DNA of 64,000 nucleotides from an uncultured Clostridia bacterium (GTDB lineage Bacteria; Bacillota; Clostridia; Oscillospirales; Acutalibacteraceae): the NCBI GenBank assembly GCA_945874765.1, contig CAMCHQ010000004.1, forward strand, positions 105,618 to 169,617, in the 5' to 3' direction. Below are positions 1-7,124 of this stretch, one piece after another. Made by a program: the position numbers and the translations under genes. The notes under the pieces are model-generated. The model saw only the letters and a list, made by a program, of their open reading frames with translations, was not told where the DNA came from and ran no database searches. The stretch's first letter is position 1. Every line of letters starts with the position of its first letter.

Positions 1-2
1 GT

Positions 3-455
3 GAGATTAATAAAGAACAGTATTTAGTGCCTTACCTTATGTCCTCTCACCCCGGTTCAACACTTGACGATGCAATTGAACTTGCTCTGTTTTTAAAGAA
101 AAATCATATCAGACCCGAGCAGGTTCAGGACTTTTATCCTACGCCGGGCACTATTTCAACTTGTATGTTTTATACCGAGCTTGATCCGTACACAATGGAA
201 AAAGTATATGTCGCAAAAAGCGAACATGATAAAGCGCTTCAAAGAGCACTTCTTCAGTATTTCAACCCTAAAAATCAAAAACTTGTCGAAGAAGCGCTCA
301 AACGTGCAAAGCGTTACGATTTGATTGGCTTCGACAGCAAATGTCTTGTTAAACCTACACACCCGTCGAATCAGGCAAATAAAAATAACAGATATCAAAA
401 TAAAAATTCACATAAAAATAACTTTTCTAAGAAAAGCAGGGGTAAAAGAAGATGA
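3..455 (+). CDS. ygiQ: YgiQ-family radical SAM protein, C-terminal part (cut by window edge)
   Basis: The reading frame is open to the left edge, so only the C-terminal ~150 residues are present and the radical SAM cysteine motif lies outside the window. The conserved YgiQ C-terminal blocks are visible: VPYLMSSHPGST, QVQDFYPTPGT and LIGFDSKCLV, followed by a basic, Asn/Lys-rich tail (KKSRGKRR). YgiQ (UPF0313) proteins are large radical SAM enzymes of uncertain substrate. The stop overlaps the start of the ComEA-like gene by 4 nt (ATGA), so the two are translationally coupled. Confidence 0.88.
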   Translation, partial: EINKEQYLVPYLMSSHPGSTLDDAIELALFLKKNHIRPEQVQDFYPTPGTISTCMFYTELDPYTMEKVYVAKSEHDKALQRALLQYFNPKNQKLVEEALKRAKRYDLIGFDSKCLVKPTHPSNQANKNNRYQNKNSHKNNFSKKSRGKRR

Positions 456-907
456 ATTCTTCAAAACGGCAAAGCATAATAGCTATATCAATTGCCTGTA
501 TTGTTGTTGCGGCTTTACTTACCTTTTATGGGCTTTCACGTTCAAAAGTAAACGAAGTGGCACTTAACGATTTGCAAAGTTCTCTTTCTTCAAGCACTTT
601 GGAAAATTCTTTTGATAATCAAAGTAAAACTTCCACTAAAGACGCAAGTCAAAACAGTCAAACAACAGTGCTCAATACCGAAAAAGCGCAGTCAACATCG
701 GCAAAAAACACAACGTATCCCATCAATTTGAATACGTGCACATATGACGATTTGGTTTCGATTGACGGAATCGGTGATTCAAGAGCGCAGGCAATTTTAG
801 AATATCGTGATTATCTCGGCGGATATACGGATGTATCTCAGCTAAAGGATATAAGAGGTATCGGTGATGCGACGTTTGCTAAAATTGAGCCGTATGTTAC
901 AGTATGA
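452..907 (+). CDS. ComEA-like helix-hairpin-helix DNA-binding protein
   Basis: A 151-residue protein with an N-terminal membrane anchor (about residues 9-29), a Ser/Thr/Gln-rich linker, and a C-terminal ComEA-type double HhH domain (about residues 88-151; INLNTCTYDDLVSIDGIGD and LKDIRGIGDATFAKI). ComEA is the membrane-bound dsDNA receptor of natural transformation. The ComF-like gene follows immediately with a 4-nt overlap, but no ComEC channel gene is adjacent, so a role in DNA uptake is inferred from family and neighbour only. Confidence 0.85.
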   Translation: MNSSKRQSIIAISIACIVVAALLTFYGLSRSKVNEVALNDLQSSLSSSTLENSFDNQSKTSTKDASQNSQTTVLNTEKAQSTSAKNTTYPINLNTCTYDDLVSIDGIGDSRAQAILEYRDYLGGYTDVSQLKDIRGIGDATFAKIEPYVTV

Positions 908-1623
908 TTAGTGATTTTAAGATTGTTTTAGAAAAAATATCAAATATATTTTTCACCAAAAGATGTGAATTTTGCGGTGAAGTAATCGAATTTGATAAAA
1001 CGGTTTGCGGTGATTGCTTATTTTTGCCTGTTAATAAACCGCCTTATTGCATTTATTGCGGTTTGAGTAAGGATAAATGCAATTGCGATAAGCATAAAAA
1101 TGAATATAAGCAGGTAATAGCACCGTATCTTTATCAAGACAGTGTTAAAAGAGCTGTTTTGAATTTCAAGAGTGCATATATGCCGTTTCTTTCAAAACGC
1201 TTCGGTGCAGATATTGCAAAATGCATAACCGAAAATTATTTTATGGAATTTGATATGGTTACATATACTCCTCTTTCTAAGAAATCGCTTAGGAAAAGGG
1301 ATTATAATCAAGCTTATTTACTGGCACGGGAAGTTTCAAAAAGACTTGATATTCCGTTAGTTGATTTGCTTATCAAAGTAAGGAAAACCGATGAACAAAA
1401 AACATTGAGTGCACAAAAACGTAAAACCAATGTTTACGGTGCATTTGATTTAAAGGATAAAGACATTGTTTTCGGCAAGCGAATTTTGCTGATTGACGAT
1501 GTTAAAACTACAGGCTCAACACTTAATGAATGTGCCAAAATGCTTAATATTTACGGCGCTGAAAGTGTTTGGGCGGCAACACTTGCTGTCGCTGTGCCTA
1601 AAGAAAAAGGGGATAGAAAATGA
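904..1623 (+). CDS. comF: ComF family protein (zinc finger plus phosphoribosyltransferase fold)
   Basis: 239 residues. The N-terminus carries a four-cysteine zinc site (CEFCGEV...CGDC, about residues 20-38) and a second Cys cluster (CIYCG...CNC). The C-terminus has the PRPP-binding signature ILLIDDVKTTGST (about residues 195-207). This is the standard layout of ComFC/GntX proteins, needed for the cytosolic steps of transformation in competent Firmicutes. It overlaps comEA-like upstream and the lipoprotein gene downstream by 4 nt each, giving one operon. Confidence 0.9.
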   Translation: MISDFKIVLEKISNIFFTKRCEFCGEVIEFDKTVCGDCLFLPVNKPPYCIYCGLSKDKCNCDKHKNEYKQVIAPYLYQDSVKRAVLNFKSAYMPFLSKRFGADIAKCITENYFMEFDMVTYTPLSKKSLRKRDYNQAYLLAREVSKRLDIPLVDLLIKVRKTDEQKTLSAQKRKTNVYGAFDLKDKDIVFGKRILLIDDVKTTGSTLNECAKMLNIYGAESVWAATLAVAVPKEKGDRK

Positions 1624-2951
1624 AAAAATTATTATCTGTATTGCTTGCTTTAATGCTCATTTTTTTGTGTGCGTGCAGTGCGCAAGGTAAAGAAGACCAT
1701 CAATTGACCTCAAGAATTGACGGCTTAATAGAGGAAACTAAAGTGGAGTGGAGTGACGATAATACCGCTACCGTTTCATTTGACAGGCATTTTGTTAATA
1801 ATGTTGTAATCAAGCTTAAAAAAGCAGTATCGTCACCGCTTAAAATATATAACGGTGAAAATATGATTTATGAGCAGGAAAACAACAGTACATATAAGTA
1901 TTGCTCATTTTCTCCTACAGAGTCTACTTCTTTAAAATTAGAACTTGAGGGCGGCAAGCAAAACGTTAAATCAATTTCGGTTTACGAAAACGATAACGAG
2001 CCTGACAGTGATTTCAGAGTTACTACATATATTCTTGCGGATAAAATTCAAAATATTGACGCTTTAAAATCATATACTTTTGATACAATTACAGATGTTA
2101 TTCTTTTCTCTTGTGTTAATTTCGATTCCGACGGTGAACTTCAATATAATGACAGTGAGGATATTTCGGGCAGAAAGATGCTTAAAACCGCTCTTTCAAA
2201 TTTAAAGAGTGTTATAGGTGACAGAGATGTTAATATCTATGTCAATATTTTAGGCCCCGCCGCAGATGACGGAATAAGCGATTGGAAATCGCAGATGGAA
2301 AATAAGGCTCAAAAATATACAAAAGCCTTTGAAAATACCGAGCTTACAACTCAAATTAACGATTTGCTCAACGAGTATAATCTTGACGGTGTGTTCTTTG
2401 ATTATGAAAATCCTATCAAGGCAAAGTATTGGAAACCTTACAGTGATTTTATTGTCAGCCTTGACTCCGAGCTTGGTGATAAAAAAATAGGTCTTGCAAT
2501 GGCTGATTGGGATATAGGTCTTTCAAAAGAAGCTATGCAATGCGTCGATATGGTTGAAATGATGGAATATGACCTCTTTGATGACAGCGGCGACCACTCC
2601 TCGTTCGACAGCGCTCAAAAGGGTATAGAGAAATTTATTGACGCCGGTTTTGACAGTAAAGTTCTTGACCTCGGTATTCCGTTTTACGGCAGACCTGTTG
2701 ACAAAGGCGAACATTGGTATAATTACGGCGATTATTCAAAAGTTTTAGGTAAATATTCAAATAAGACCGAAATTGACGGAAAAGAGGCATATTTTAATTC
2801 CTATCAGCTTGTTTATGATAAAACCTCACTTGCTATTGACTATGACCTCGGCGGTGTGATGGTATTCAGGTATGCATGCGATGATTTAAATCATAAGGAT
2901 ATGTCACTTTTCACTGCGATTAATCAAAGCATTAACGACAGAATCGGTTAA
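1620..2951 (+). CDS. Lipoprotein with GH18-like (chitinase-fold) domain
   Basis: 443 residues. Residues 1-19 form a lipoprotein signal ending in LCAC, with acylated Cys19. A non-catalytic beta domain (about residues 30-130) precedes a TIM-barrel region containing LDGVFFDYE near residues 255-263, which matches the GH18 DxxDxDxE strand including the terminal catalytic Glu. Extracellular GH18 proteins of this type act on chitin-like or peptidoglycan-derived amino sugars; the substrate here is unknown. It is the last gene of the ygiQ-comEA-comF operon and is followed by a strong terminator. Confidence 0.78.
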   Translation: MKKLLSVLLALMLIFLCACSAQGKEDHQLTSRIDGLIEETKVEWSDDNTATVSFDRHFVNNVVIKLKKAVSSPLKIYNGENMIYEQENNSTYKYCSFSPTESTSLKLELEGGKQNVKSISVYENDNEPDSDFRVTTYILADKIQNIDALKSYTFDTITDVILFSCVNFDSDGELQYNDSEDISGRKMLKTALSNLKSVIGDRDVNIYVNILGPAADDGISDWKSQMENKAQKYTKAFENTELTTQINDLLNEYNLDGVFFDYENPIKAKYWKPYSDFIVSLDSELGDKKIGLAMADWDIGLSKEAMQCVDMVEMMEYDLFDDSGDHSSFDSAQKGIEKFIDAGFDSKVLDLGIPFYGRPVDKGEHWYNYGDYSKVLGKYSNKTEIDGKEAYFNSYQLVYDKTSLAIDYDLGGVMVFRYACDDLNHKDMSLFTAINQSINDRIG

Positions 2952-2956
2952 TTTAT

Positions 2957-2997
2957 AACGGCTCGAAAAGTATATTTCGCTTTTTGAGCCGTTTTTT
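2957..2997 (+). terminator. Rho-independent terminator after the ygiQ-comF-lipoprotein operon
   Basis: AACGGCTC (2958-2965) pairs with GAGCCGTT (2986-2993); an A-run and a T-run extend the stem inward, and a T-tract follows. Confidence 0.9.
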
Positions 2998-3076
2998 ACT
3001 AAATCTTTACTATTTTCTATTTATTTTTTTATCAGTTTGTGATATTATACATCTCGGAAATAAGAGAGGTTAAATT

Positions 3077-4615
3077 ATGACTAAAAAGAAATTGATTAAT
3101 GTAATAGTTATTTTAGCTGCATTTCTCGGCTTTATTTATATTATGTCAACAATTCCGTTTTGCAGCGACGATTGGGCTTGGGGCGCTTCTGTAGGTGCAC
3201 AAAGGCTTGCAACTCATTTTAGAGGATATAACGGCAGATATCTCGGCAATTTGCTTATTTTGCTTCTTACAAAATCTAATTTTATTAAAACGGTAGGAAT
3301 GGCTGTCGTTTCGTTTTCCGTAGTATATTTGATTTATAAATATATCGGTGACGGTAAGCTTTTTTATTTCGTTTTTGCGCTTTTTTTGCTTGTTATAATG
3401 CCGTCGAATATTATAAGGCAAACTATGGCTTGGGCTTCGGGTCTTGCAAACTATATTCCTCCTATTGCCCTTACTCTTCTTTATCTCGTTATTGTTAAAA
3501 ATATTTTCGATAAGGACAAGCCTAAGTACAATAACTTGCTTATTCCCGTCTCATTCGTTGTCGGCGTGTGCGGCAATCTTTTTATGGAGCACGTAACTAT
3601 AATGAATGTTGTTGTTTCAATAGGCGTTATTGTTTATTCTTATATTAAATTTAAGACTTTTTTCAAAGTGCACGTGTTTAATTTCTTGGGAAATATTTGC
3701 GGCGCAGCTATAATGTTTTCAAATTCCGCTTACGGTATTATTTCCTCGGGCGGCGACGGATATCGAAGTGTGGCAGGGGAGAAGGAAAACCTTTTTTCTT
3801 GGCTTTTAAAGAGTATTGACAGGGTGTGTACCCGTTCGGTCGAAAGTAATGCTTTAATCAATATTCTTATCAGTATTTTGCTTTTGACAATAGTTCTTAA
3901 TATAACCAAGAAGTGTGAAATGAAAAAAGGCAAAAAGCGCTTTTTGCTTTCTTGTGTAATTTTTGATTTTGCATATACCGTATTTGTTTTTATTAAAGAG
4001 TATGTACGTTTTCCGGCAGGTACATTTAATTCACCTGCAATGAATATTATAAGGTGCGTATTGGCTACAATATTTATTGTCAGCTTAATTGTAGTTCCTC
4101 TTGTTGCGTATGAGGATAAGGACAGAGCATTTAAAGCCGTTATCCCTATTTTGGCTGAAAGCGTACTTATTGTTCCGCTTCTTGTTGTTTCTCCTGTAAC
4201 GGGACGTTGCTTTTATCCGCCTTATGTTATGTTTATGCTTTATTCCTGCGAGCTTATGAGATTCGTTATGGAAAATTATGTGAACAGCTCTAAGGTTAAG
4301 AAAACTATTTATACTTTGGTTGTTGTCGGCGCAATAATCGGCTCCGTATTTTATACCGTTAAGTATACCGAGGTCAGAGCGTTTGAAAAGGAAAGAAATT
4401 CTTTTGTAAGCGCTCAAATTGAAGAGGGTAATAAAACGGTTTATCTTCCGCATTATCCGGCTTATCTTGAAAATTACACCGAGGGCACAACTCCGAGACC
4501 TTACAGTTGGTACAGCCTTTGGGAAAAGAGATATAAAGATTTTTACGGCATTGACCAAAATATCTCAATCGAAACTATAAGCTATTCTCAATATAAACAA
4601 ATGAAGAATAAATAA
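3077..4615 (+). CDS. Polytopic membrane protein, DUF6056/GT-C-like
   Basis: 512 residues with roughly 10-12 hydrophobic helices. An early Asp-Asp pair lies outside the first helix (FCSDDWAWG, about residues 28-36), followed by NGRYLGN. This resembles GT-C-type membrane glycosyltransferases and the DUF6056 group, which modify surface polymers with lipid-linked sugars; the enzyme role is inferred. SD AGAGAGG sits 8 nt before the ATG. It is transcribed alone, with terminators on both sides. Confidence 0.6.
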   Translation: MTKKKLINVIVILAAFLGFIYIMSTIPFCSDDWAWGASVGAQRLATHFRGYNGRYLGNLLILLLTKSNFIKTVGMAVVSFSVVYLIYKYIGDGKLFYFVFALFLLVIMPSNIIRQTMAWASGLANYIPPIALTLLYLVIVKNIFDKDKPKYNNLLIPVSFVVGVCGNLFMEHVTIMNVVVSIGVIVYSYIKFKTFFKVHVFNFLGNICGAAIMFSNSAYGIISSGGDGYRSVAGEKENLFSWLLKSIDRVCTRSVESNALINILISILLLTIVLNITKKCEMKKGKKRFLLSCVIFDFAYTVFVFIKEYVRFPAGTFNSPAMNIIRCVLATIFIVSLIVVPLVAYEDKDRAFKAVIPILAESVLIVPLLVVSPVTGRCFYPPYVMFMLYSCELMRFVMENYVNSSKVKKTIYTLVVVGAIIGSVFYTVKYTEVRAFEKERNSFVSAQIEEGNKTVYLPHYPAYLENYTEGTTPRPYSWYSLWEKRYKDFYGIDQNISIETISYSQYKQMKNK

Positions 4616-4620
4616 TATAT

Positions 4621-4665
4621 TAAAATCCCGCAGCAACAGATTTTCTGAAGCTACGGGATTTTTTA
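4621..4665. terminator. Bidirectional hairpin terminator
   Basis: AAAATCCCG (4622-4630) pairs with CGGGATTTT (4654-4662). T-runs occur on both strands, so it can end both the + membrane gene and the - gene that stops at 4663. Confidence 0.85.
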
Positions 4666-5175
4666 GTTATTGTTGTATTTGAAAATATAGTAAAATTCGC
4701 TTAAAACGTCATCAACGCTTTTCTTGCTTATGGCTAAAACTACAATGTTTATAATTACTGCGACGGCTGTTATTGCAATAAACGGAATTTTAAGCGAGGT
4801 GTTAAATAATACTGCTAAGAGAATAATTGCAACAACTAATACCAAAAGACTTAATGCAAAATAAAAACTATTGTATTTTGATTTTACTTTAATATTGACG
4901 CAGGCACTTTTTTCGTCACCGTCAAAACTTATCTTGCTCAGAGGGGCAGAACGGTAATATCTGTCATTTTCAACGTTTCCTATGTAACGTGCGGTATATT
5001 TCCCGTCATCATCAACGACTCCGGTGAATTTTTTGCCGTTGTAATCTGTATGTATGATTCTGGTTGAAAGCGTGTATCCTGCTTTGTGCATATCATAAAA
5101 TTCTTTTTCAAAAAGTGCGATTGCCTCATCACGGCTCATATTGAGCTTTATACTGTCATCAGCGGTAAAAAACAT
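4663..5175 (-). CDS. Small membrane protein of unknown function
   Basis: 170 residues. A soluble N-terminal half (about 1-105) is followed by two adjacent transmembrane helices (about 106-128 and 131-150) and a short cytosolic tail. I do not recognise the family. SD AGGAGGG lies 6 nt before the ATG. A TTGACA box at 5228-5223 with a weak TATTTT 17 nt downstream could be its promoter. Confidence 0.65.
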   Translation of the reverse strand: MFFTADDSIKLNMSRDEAIALFEKEFYDMHKAGYTLSTRIIHTDYNGKKFTGVVDDDGKYTARYIGNVENDRYYRSAPLSKISFDGDEKSACVNIKVKSKYNSFYFALSLLVLVVAIILLAVLFNTSLKIPFIAITAVAVIINIVVLAISKKSVDDVLSEFYYIFKYNNN

Positions 5176-5270
5176 AACTTGTCCCTCCTCTTTTTATTAA
5201 AAATAACATATTGTTAAATAATTGTCAATATGTTTTATGTAAGGTATGGCGTAACCATACCCGAAAAGCT

Positions 5271-5840
5271 TTATGCTATTCTTATTACCGAAAAATACGA
5301 ACCTACAGTGGGTGAGGAGGTTGTAATTCTGCCCGATACAACTCTAAGCGCAACTGTTGAATTTGTATTAGCCGGCACGTTTACAATATAACTGCCGTTA
5401 GATGTTCCGACTTCGCTGTCGGGAACTATTTTGCTGTTTGGGTCAACCGTGCCGTTAATCGCAAGTCCTAATACCGCTTCATTTGCCGCAGAGCCCGTAA
5501 CTTGATAGTTGAGAAGATAGGTTCTGCCTGTTTCACCGCCTGAAAGAGTGATTAAACCGTCGTTGTTTATAATGCCTGCCGTGTCTGTGTTATAAAGCGT
5601 TGAGGGATAAGCGATATTTTCTCCTGCACCATAGGTTGCACCGTCGGCTGAGTTGTTATAAAACTGAGCATACGAGGCAGTCGGCACCGTAAGAGGCGGT
5701 TGCGGCGGATTTGGCGGATAGCAGCAATAGGGTACTAACCGCTCAATATATCTGATGTTGCAGTCGTTTTCACAGCATACGTTTGATGATGAATAAATAT
5801 TTGTGTCTAAATTTTCAAGATTTCTTTTATTGCAACTCAT
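5271..5840 (-). CDS. BclA-C-terminal-like / exosporium-type surface protein
   Basis: 189 residues. The N-terminus is Cys-rich (VCCENDCNIRY, CCYPPNPPQPP), followed by a proline hinge and then a beta-rich C-terminal domain (about residues 55-189) resembling the C1q/TNF-like jelly roll of BclA exosporium glycoproteins. No signal peptide is seen, as is usual for spore outer-layer proteins. The collagen-like GXT repeats of BclA are absent. Spore association is an inference from the fold and Cys-rich head. Confidence 0.65.
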   Translation of the reverse strand: MSCNKRNLENLDTNIYSSSNVCCENDCNIRYIERLVPYCCYPPNPPQPPLTVPTASYAQFYNNSADGATYGAGENIAYPSTLYNTDTAGIINNDGLITLSGGETGRTYLLNYQVTGSAANEAVLGLAINGTVDPNSKIVPDSEVGTSNGSYIVNVPANTNSTVALRVVSGRITTSSPTVGSYFSVIRIA

Positions 5841-5919
5841 ATTAATTATTTCCTTTCATATATTCGGCTTTTAAACCGTAATATATAATATGAAAATAAT
5901 AAAAAAACGATAAAATCTA

Positions 5920-5948
5920 TTGAAATTATTTTTTCAATATGGTAATAT
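5920..5948 (+). promoter_or_regulatory. Sigma-A-type promoter of the tRNA-Leu/tRNA-Pro unit
   Basis: TTGAAA (5920-5925), a 17-nt spacer, and TAATAT (5943-5948), placed about 16 nt before the mature tRNA-Leu 5' end. Confidence 0.65.
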
Positions 5949-5963
5949 ATGCAAGTCAAATGT

Positions 5964-6046
5964 GCGGGTATGGTGGAATTGGCAGACACGCAAGATTTAG
6001 GATCTTGTGGGAGACCGTGCAGGTTCAAGTCCTGTTACCCGCACCA
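5964..6046 (+). tRNA. tRNA-Leu (anticodon UAG)
   Basis: Acceptor GCGGGTA pairs with TACCCGC. The anticodon stem CAAGA/TCTTG has loop TTTAGGA (anticodon TAG). A long class II variable arm, a T-arm GGTTCAAGTCC and an encoded CCA are present. Confidence 0.95.
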
Positions 6047-6053
6047 TATAAAA

Positions 6054-6129
6054 CGGGGTGTGGCGCAGTTGGTAGCGCACTAGACTGGGGGTCTAGGGGC
6101 CGCAAGTTCAAGTCTTGTCACTCCGACCA
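6054..6129 (+). tRNA. tRNA-Pro (anticodon GGG); prophage integration target
   Basis: Acceptor CGGGGTG pairs with CACTCCG. Anticodon stem CTAGA/TCTAG encloses loop CTGGGGG (anticodon GGG); CCA is encoded. The 3' end of the gene is duplicated at 47060-47073, marking it as the attachment site. The gene remains intact in the lysogen. Confidence 0.95.
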
Positions 6130-6130
6130 A
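6106..6130 (+). repeat. attL: prophage left attachment site in tRNA-Pro
   Basis: The core GTCACTCCGACCAA (6117-6130) recurs exactly at 47060-47073. The flanks are also partly alike (GTTCAAGTCTT versus GTTCAAATCAG). Confidence 0.9.
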
Positions 6131-6160
6131 AAGGGCTACTTTTCAGTAGCCCTTGTTTTA
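6130..6160 (+). terminator. Hairpin terminator just inside attL
   Basis: AAGGGCTACT (6131-6140) pairs with AGTAGCCCTT (6145-6154), followed by GTTTTA. It is phage-derived but sits where the tRNA transcript must end, replacing the host terminator that now lies at 47075-47110. Confidence 0.85.
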
Positions 6161-6173
6161 TACCTTAAAGTGC

Positions 6174-6200
6174 AAAAAACCGCCATTTTAGGCGGTTTTT
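6174..6200. terminator. Second hairpin terminator inside attL
   Basis: AAAAAACCGCC (6174-6184), loop ATTTTA, then GGCGGTTTTT (6191-6200); symmetric and usable from both strands. Confidence 0.8.
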
Positions 6201-6253
6201 CTTATTTTTATATGTTGTTATTTGTTTTTTACTAAATGAATGTTGTAGGACTA

Positions 6254-6274
6254 ATTGCTCCCTTTATTGCTCCC
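6254..6274 (+). repeat. Paired integrase arm-type site, left end
   Basis: ATTGCTCCC occurs twice with a 12-bp period (6254-6262, 6266-6274). The same doublet with the same period occurs near attR (46966-46986). Paired 9-bp repeats flanking the core of a tyrosine recombinase element are typical of N-terminal arm-binding sites; binding here is inferred. Confidence 0.65.
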
Positions 6275-6306
6275 ATAAAAATATTATGATTTTTTTATAA
6301 AAAGCC

Positions 6307-6335
6307 TTGACAAATACACACTAAATGTGTATAAT
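6307..6335 (+). promoter_or_regulatory. hicAB promoter with internal operator palindrome
   Basis: TTGACA (6307-6312), 17-nt spacer, TATAAT (6330-6335), a consensus promoter. The palindrome TACACA-CTAAA-TGTGTA (6315-6331) fills the spacer and touches the -10, where a bound HicB would block RNA polymerase. Its half-site equals that of the prophage repressor operators at 43.1-43.5 kb. Confidence 0.8.
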
Positions 6336-6360
6336 AGTAATTGTAAGGAGGAGGTGAGCT

Positions 6361-6534
6361 ATGAAACACAAAGAATTAGAAAAATTGCTAAAAAACAATG
6401 GTTGGTATTTCTTGCGTTCGGGAGGCAATCACGATATTTACACTAACGGAAAAGAGATTGAAGCATTGCCCCGACATAAAGAAATAAACGAACAATTAGC
6501 GAAAGCCATTATCAAGCGTAGGGAATTGAAATAA
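6361..6534 (+). CDS. hicA: HicA-type mRNA interferase toxin
   Basis: 57 residues. The protein opens with MKHKELEKLLKNNGW and carries the HicA signature SGGNHDIY (residues 20-27), whose His24 is the expected catalytic histidine of the double-stranded-RNA-binding-like fold, and ends with LPRHKEINEQLAKAII. HicA toxins cleave mRNA in the absence of HicB. It is preceded by SD AAGGAGGAGG and a consensus promoter. Toxin first, antitoxin second, is the usual hicAB order. It lies just inside attL, where a TA pair may stabilise the lysogen. Confidence 0.92.
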   Translation: MKHKELEKLLKNNGWYFLRSGGNHDIYTNGKEIEALPRHKEINEQLAKAIIKRRELK

Positions 6535-6592
6535 ATTCCCTACGGTTTGAAATAATATATATTGAATATTCTATAATTATGGAGGTGATTAA

Positions 6593-7006
6593 ATGAAAAT
6601 AGTTTATCCTGTAATTATTGATACAACTAAAAATATCGACGATGATTATTTTCTTGTTTATATTCCTGACCTTGAATTAAATACGGAAGGTAAAGACCTT
6701 GCCGACTGTATAGAAATGGCAAGAGATGCTATAGGTATACATTGTTTAACCTTAGAAGAAGATTTGCATAAATCTTTTCCTAAAGCATCTAATTTAGAAG
6801 AAATAAAACATTCAAGTAATCAATTGGTTACTTTAGTTGATGTCAATTATGATGAGTACAAAAAACAACATTCGATGAAAGTCGTTAGAAGAAACGTTAC
6901 TCTTCCTTCTTGGATTAACTACGCAGCCGATAAAAGCGGAATAAACGTATCGGCTGTTCTTGCGAATGCTTTGAAGCAAGAATTGCATTTGACAGATAAA
7001 TTTTAA
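6593..7006 (+). CDS. hicB: HicB-type antitoxin with ribbon-helix-helix domain
   Basis: 137 residues. The N-terminal partial RNase-H-like HicB fold (DDDYFLVYIPDLELNTEGKD, LADCIEMARDAIG) should bind and cover HicA. The C-terminus (about residues 95-132; RRNVTLPSWINYAADKSG) is a ribbon-helix-helix DNA-binding domain for autorepression at the palindrome in the hicAB promoter. SD GGAGGTGAT is 5 nt before the ATG. Confidence 0.92.
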   Translation: MKIVYPVIIDTTKNIDDDYFLVYIPDLELNTEGKDLADCIEMARDAIGIHCLTLEEDLHKSFPKASNLEEIKHSSNQLVTLVDVNYDEYKKQHSMKVVRRNVTLPSWINYAADKSGINVSAVLANALKQELHLTDKF

Positions 7007-7014
7007 GCTAAAAC

Positions 7015-7089
7015 AACAAAAACGCCCTCAGCTCATACGAGCCGAGGGCGTTTCTAATGAGATACGTAGTTTAGGTATAGGCACTACGT
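7015..7089 (-). ncRNA. Small structured RNA, copy A (prophage)
   Basis: No ORF. The transcript predicted from the promoter at 7124-7096 holds hairpin 1 (TACGTAGT/ACTACGTA with loop containing CTATACCTAA) and hairpin 2 (AAACGCCCTCGGCTC/GAGCTGAGGGCGTTT, loop GTAT) followed by TTTTTGTTGTTTT. A near-identical unit lies at 48639-48716 in opposite orientation. Base differences between copies keep the hairpin 2 pairs as G-U wobbles. Confidence 0.72.
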
Positions 7090-7095
7090 AACATT

Positions 7096-7124
7096 ATAAT
7101 ATCAATTATATTATACTTTGTCAA
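7096..7124 (-). promoter_or_regulatory. Promoter of small RNA copy A
   Basis: On the - strand: TTGACA (7124-7119), 17-nt spacer, TATTAT (7101-7096). The -35 overlaps the stop of the endolysin gene. Confidence 0.75.
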
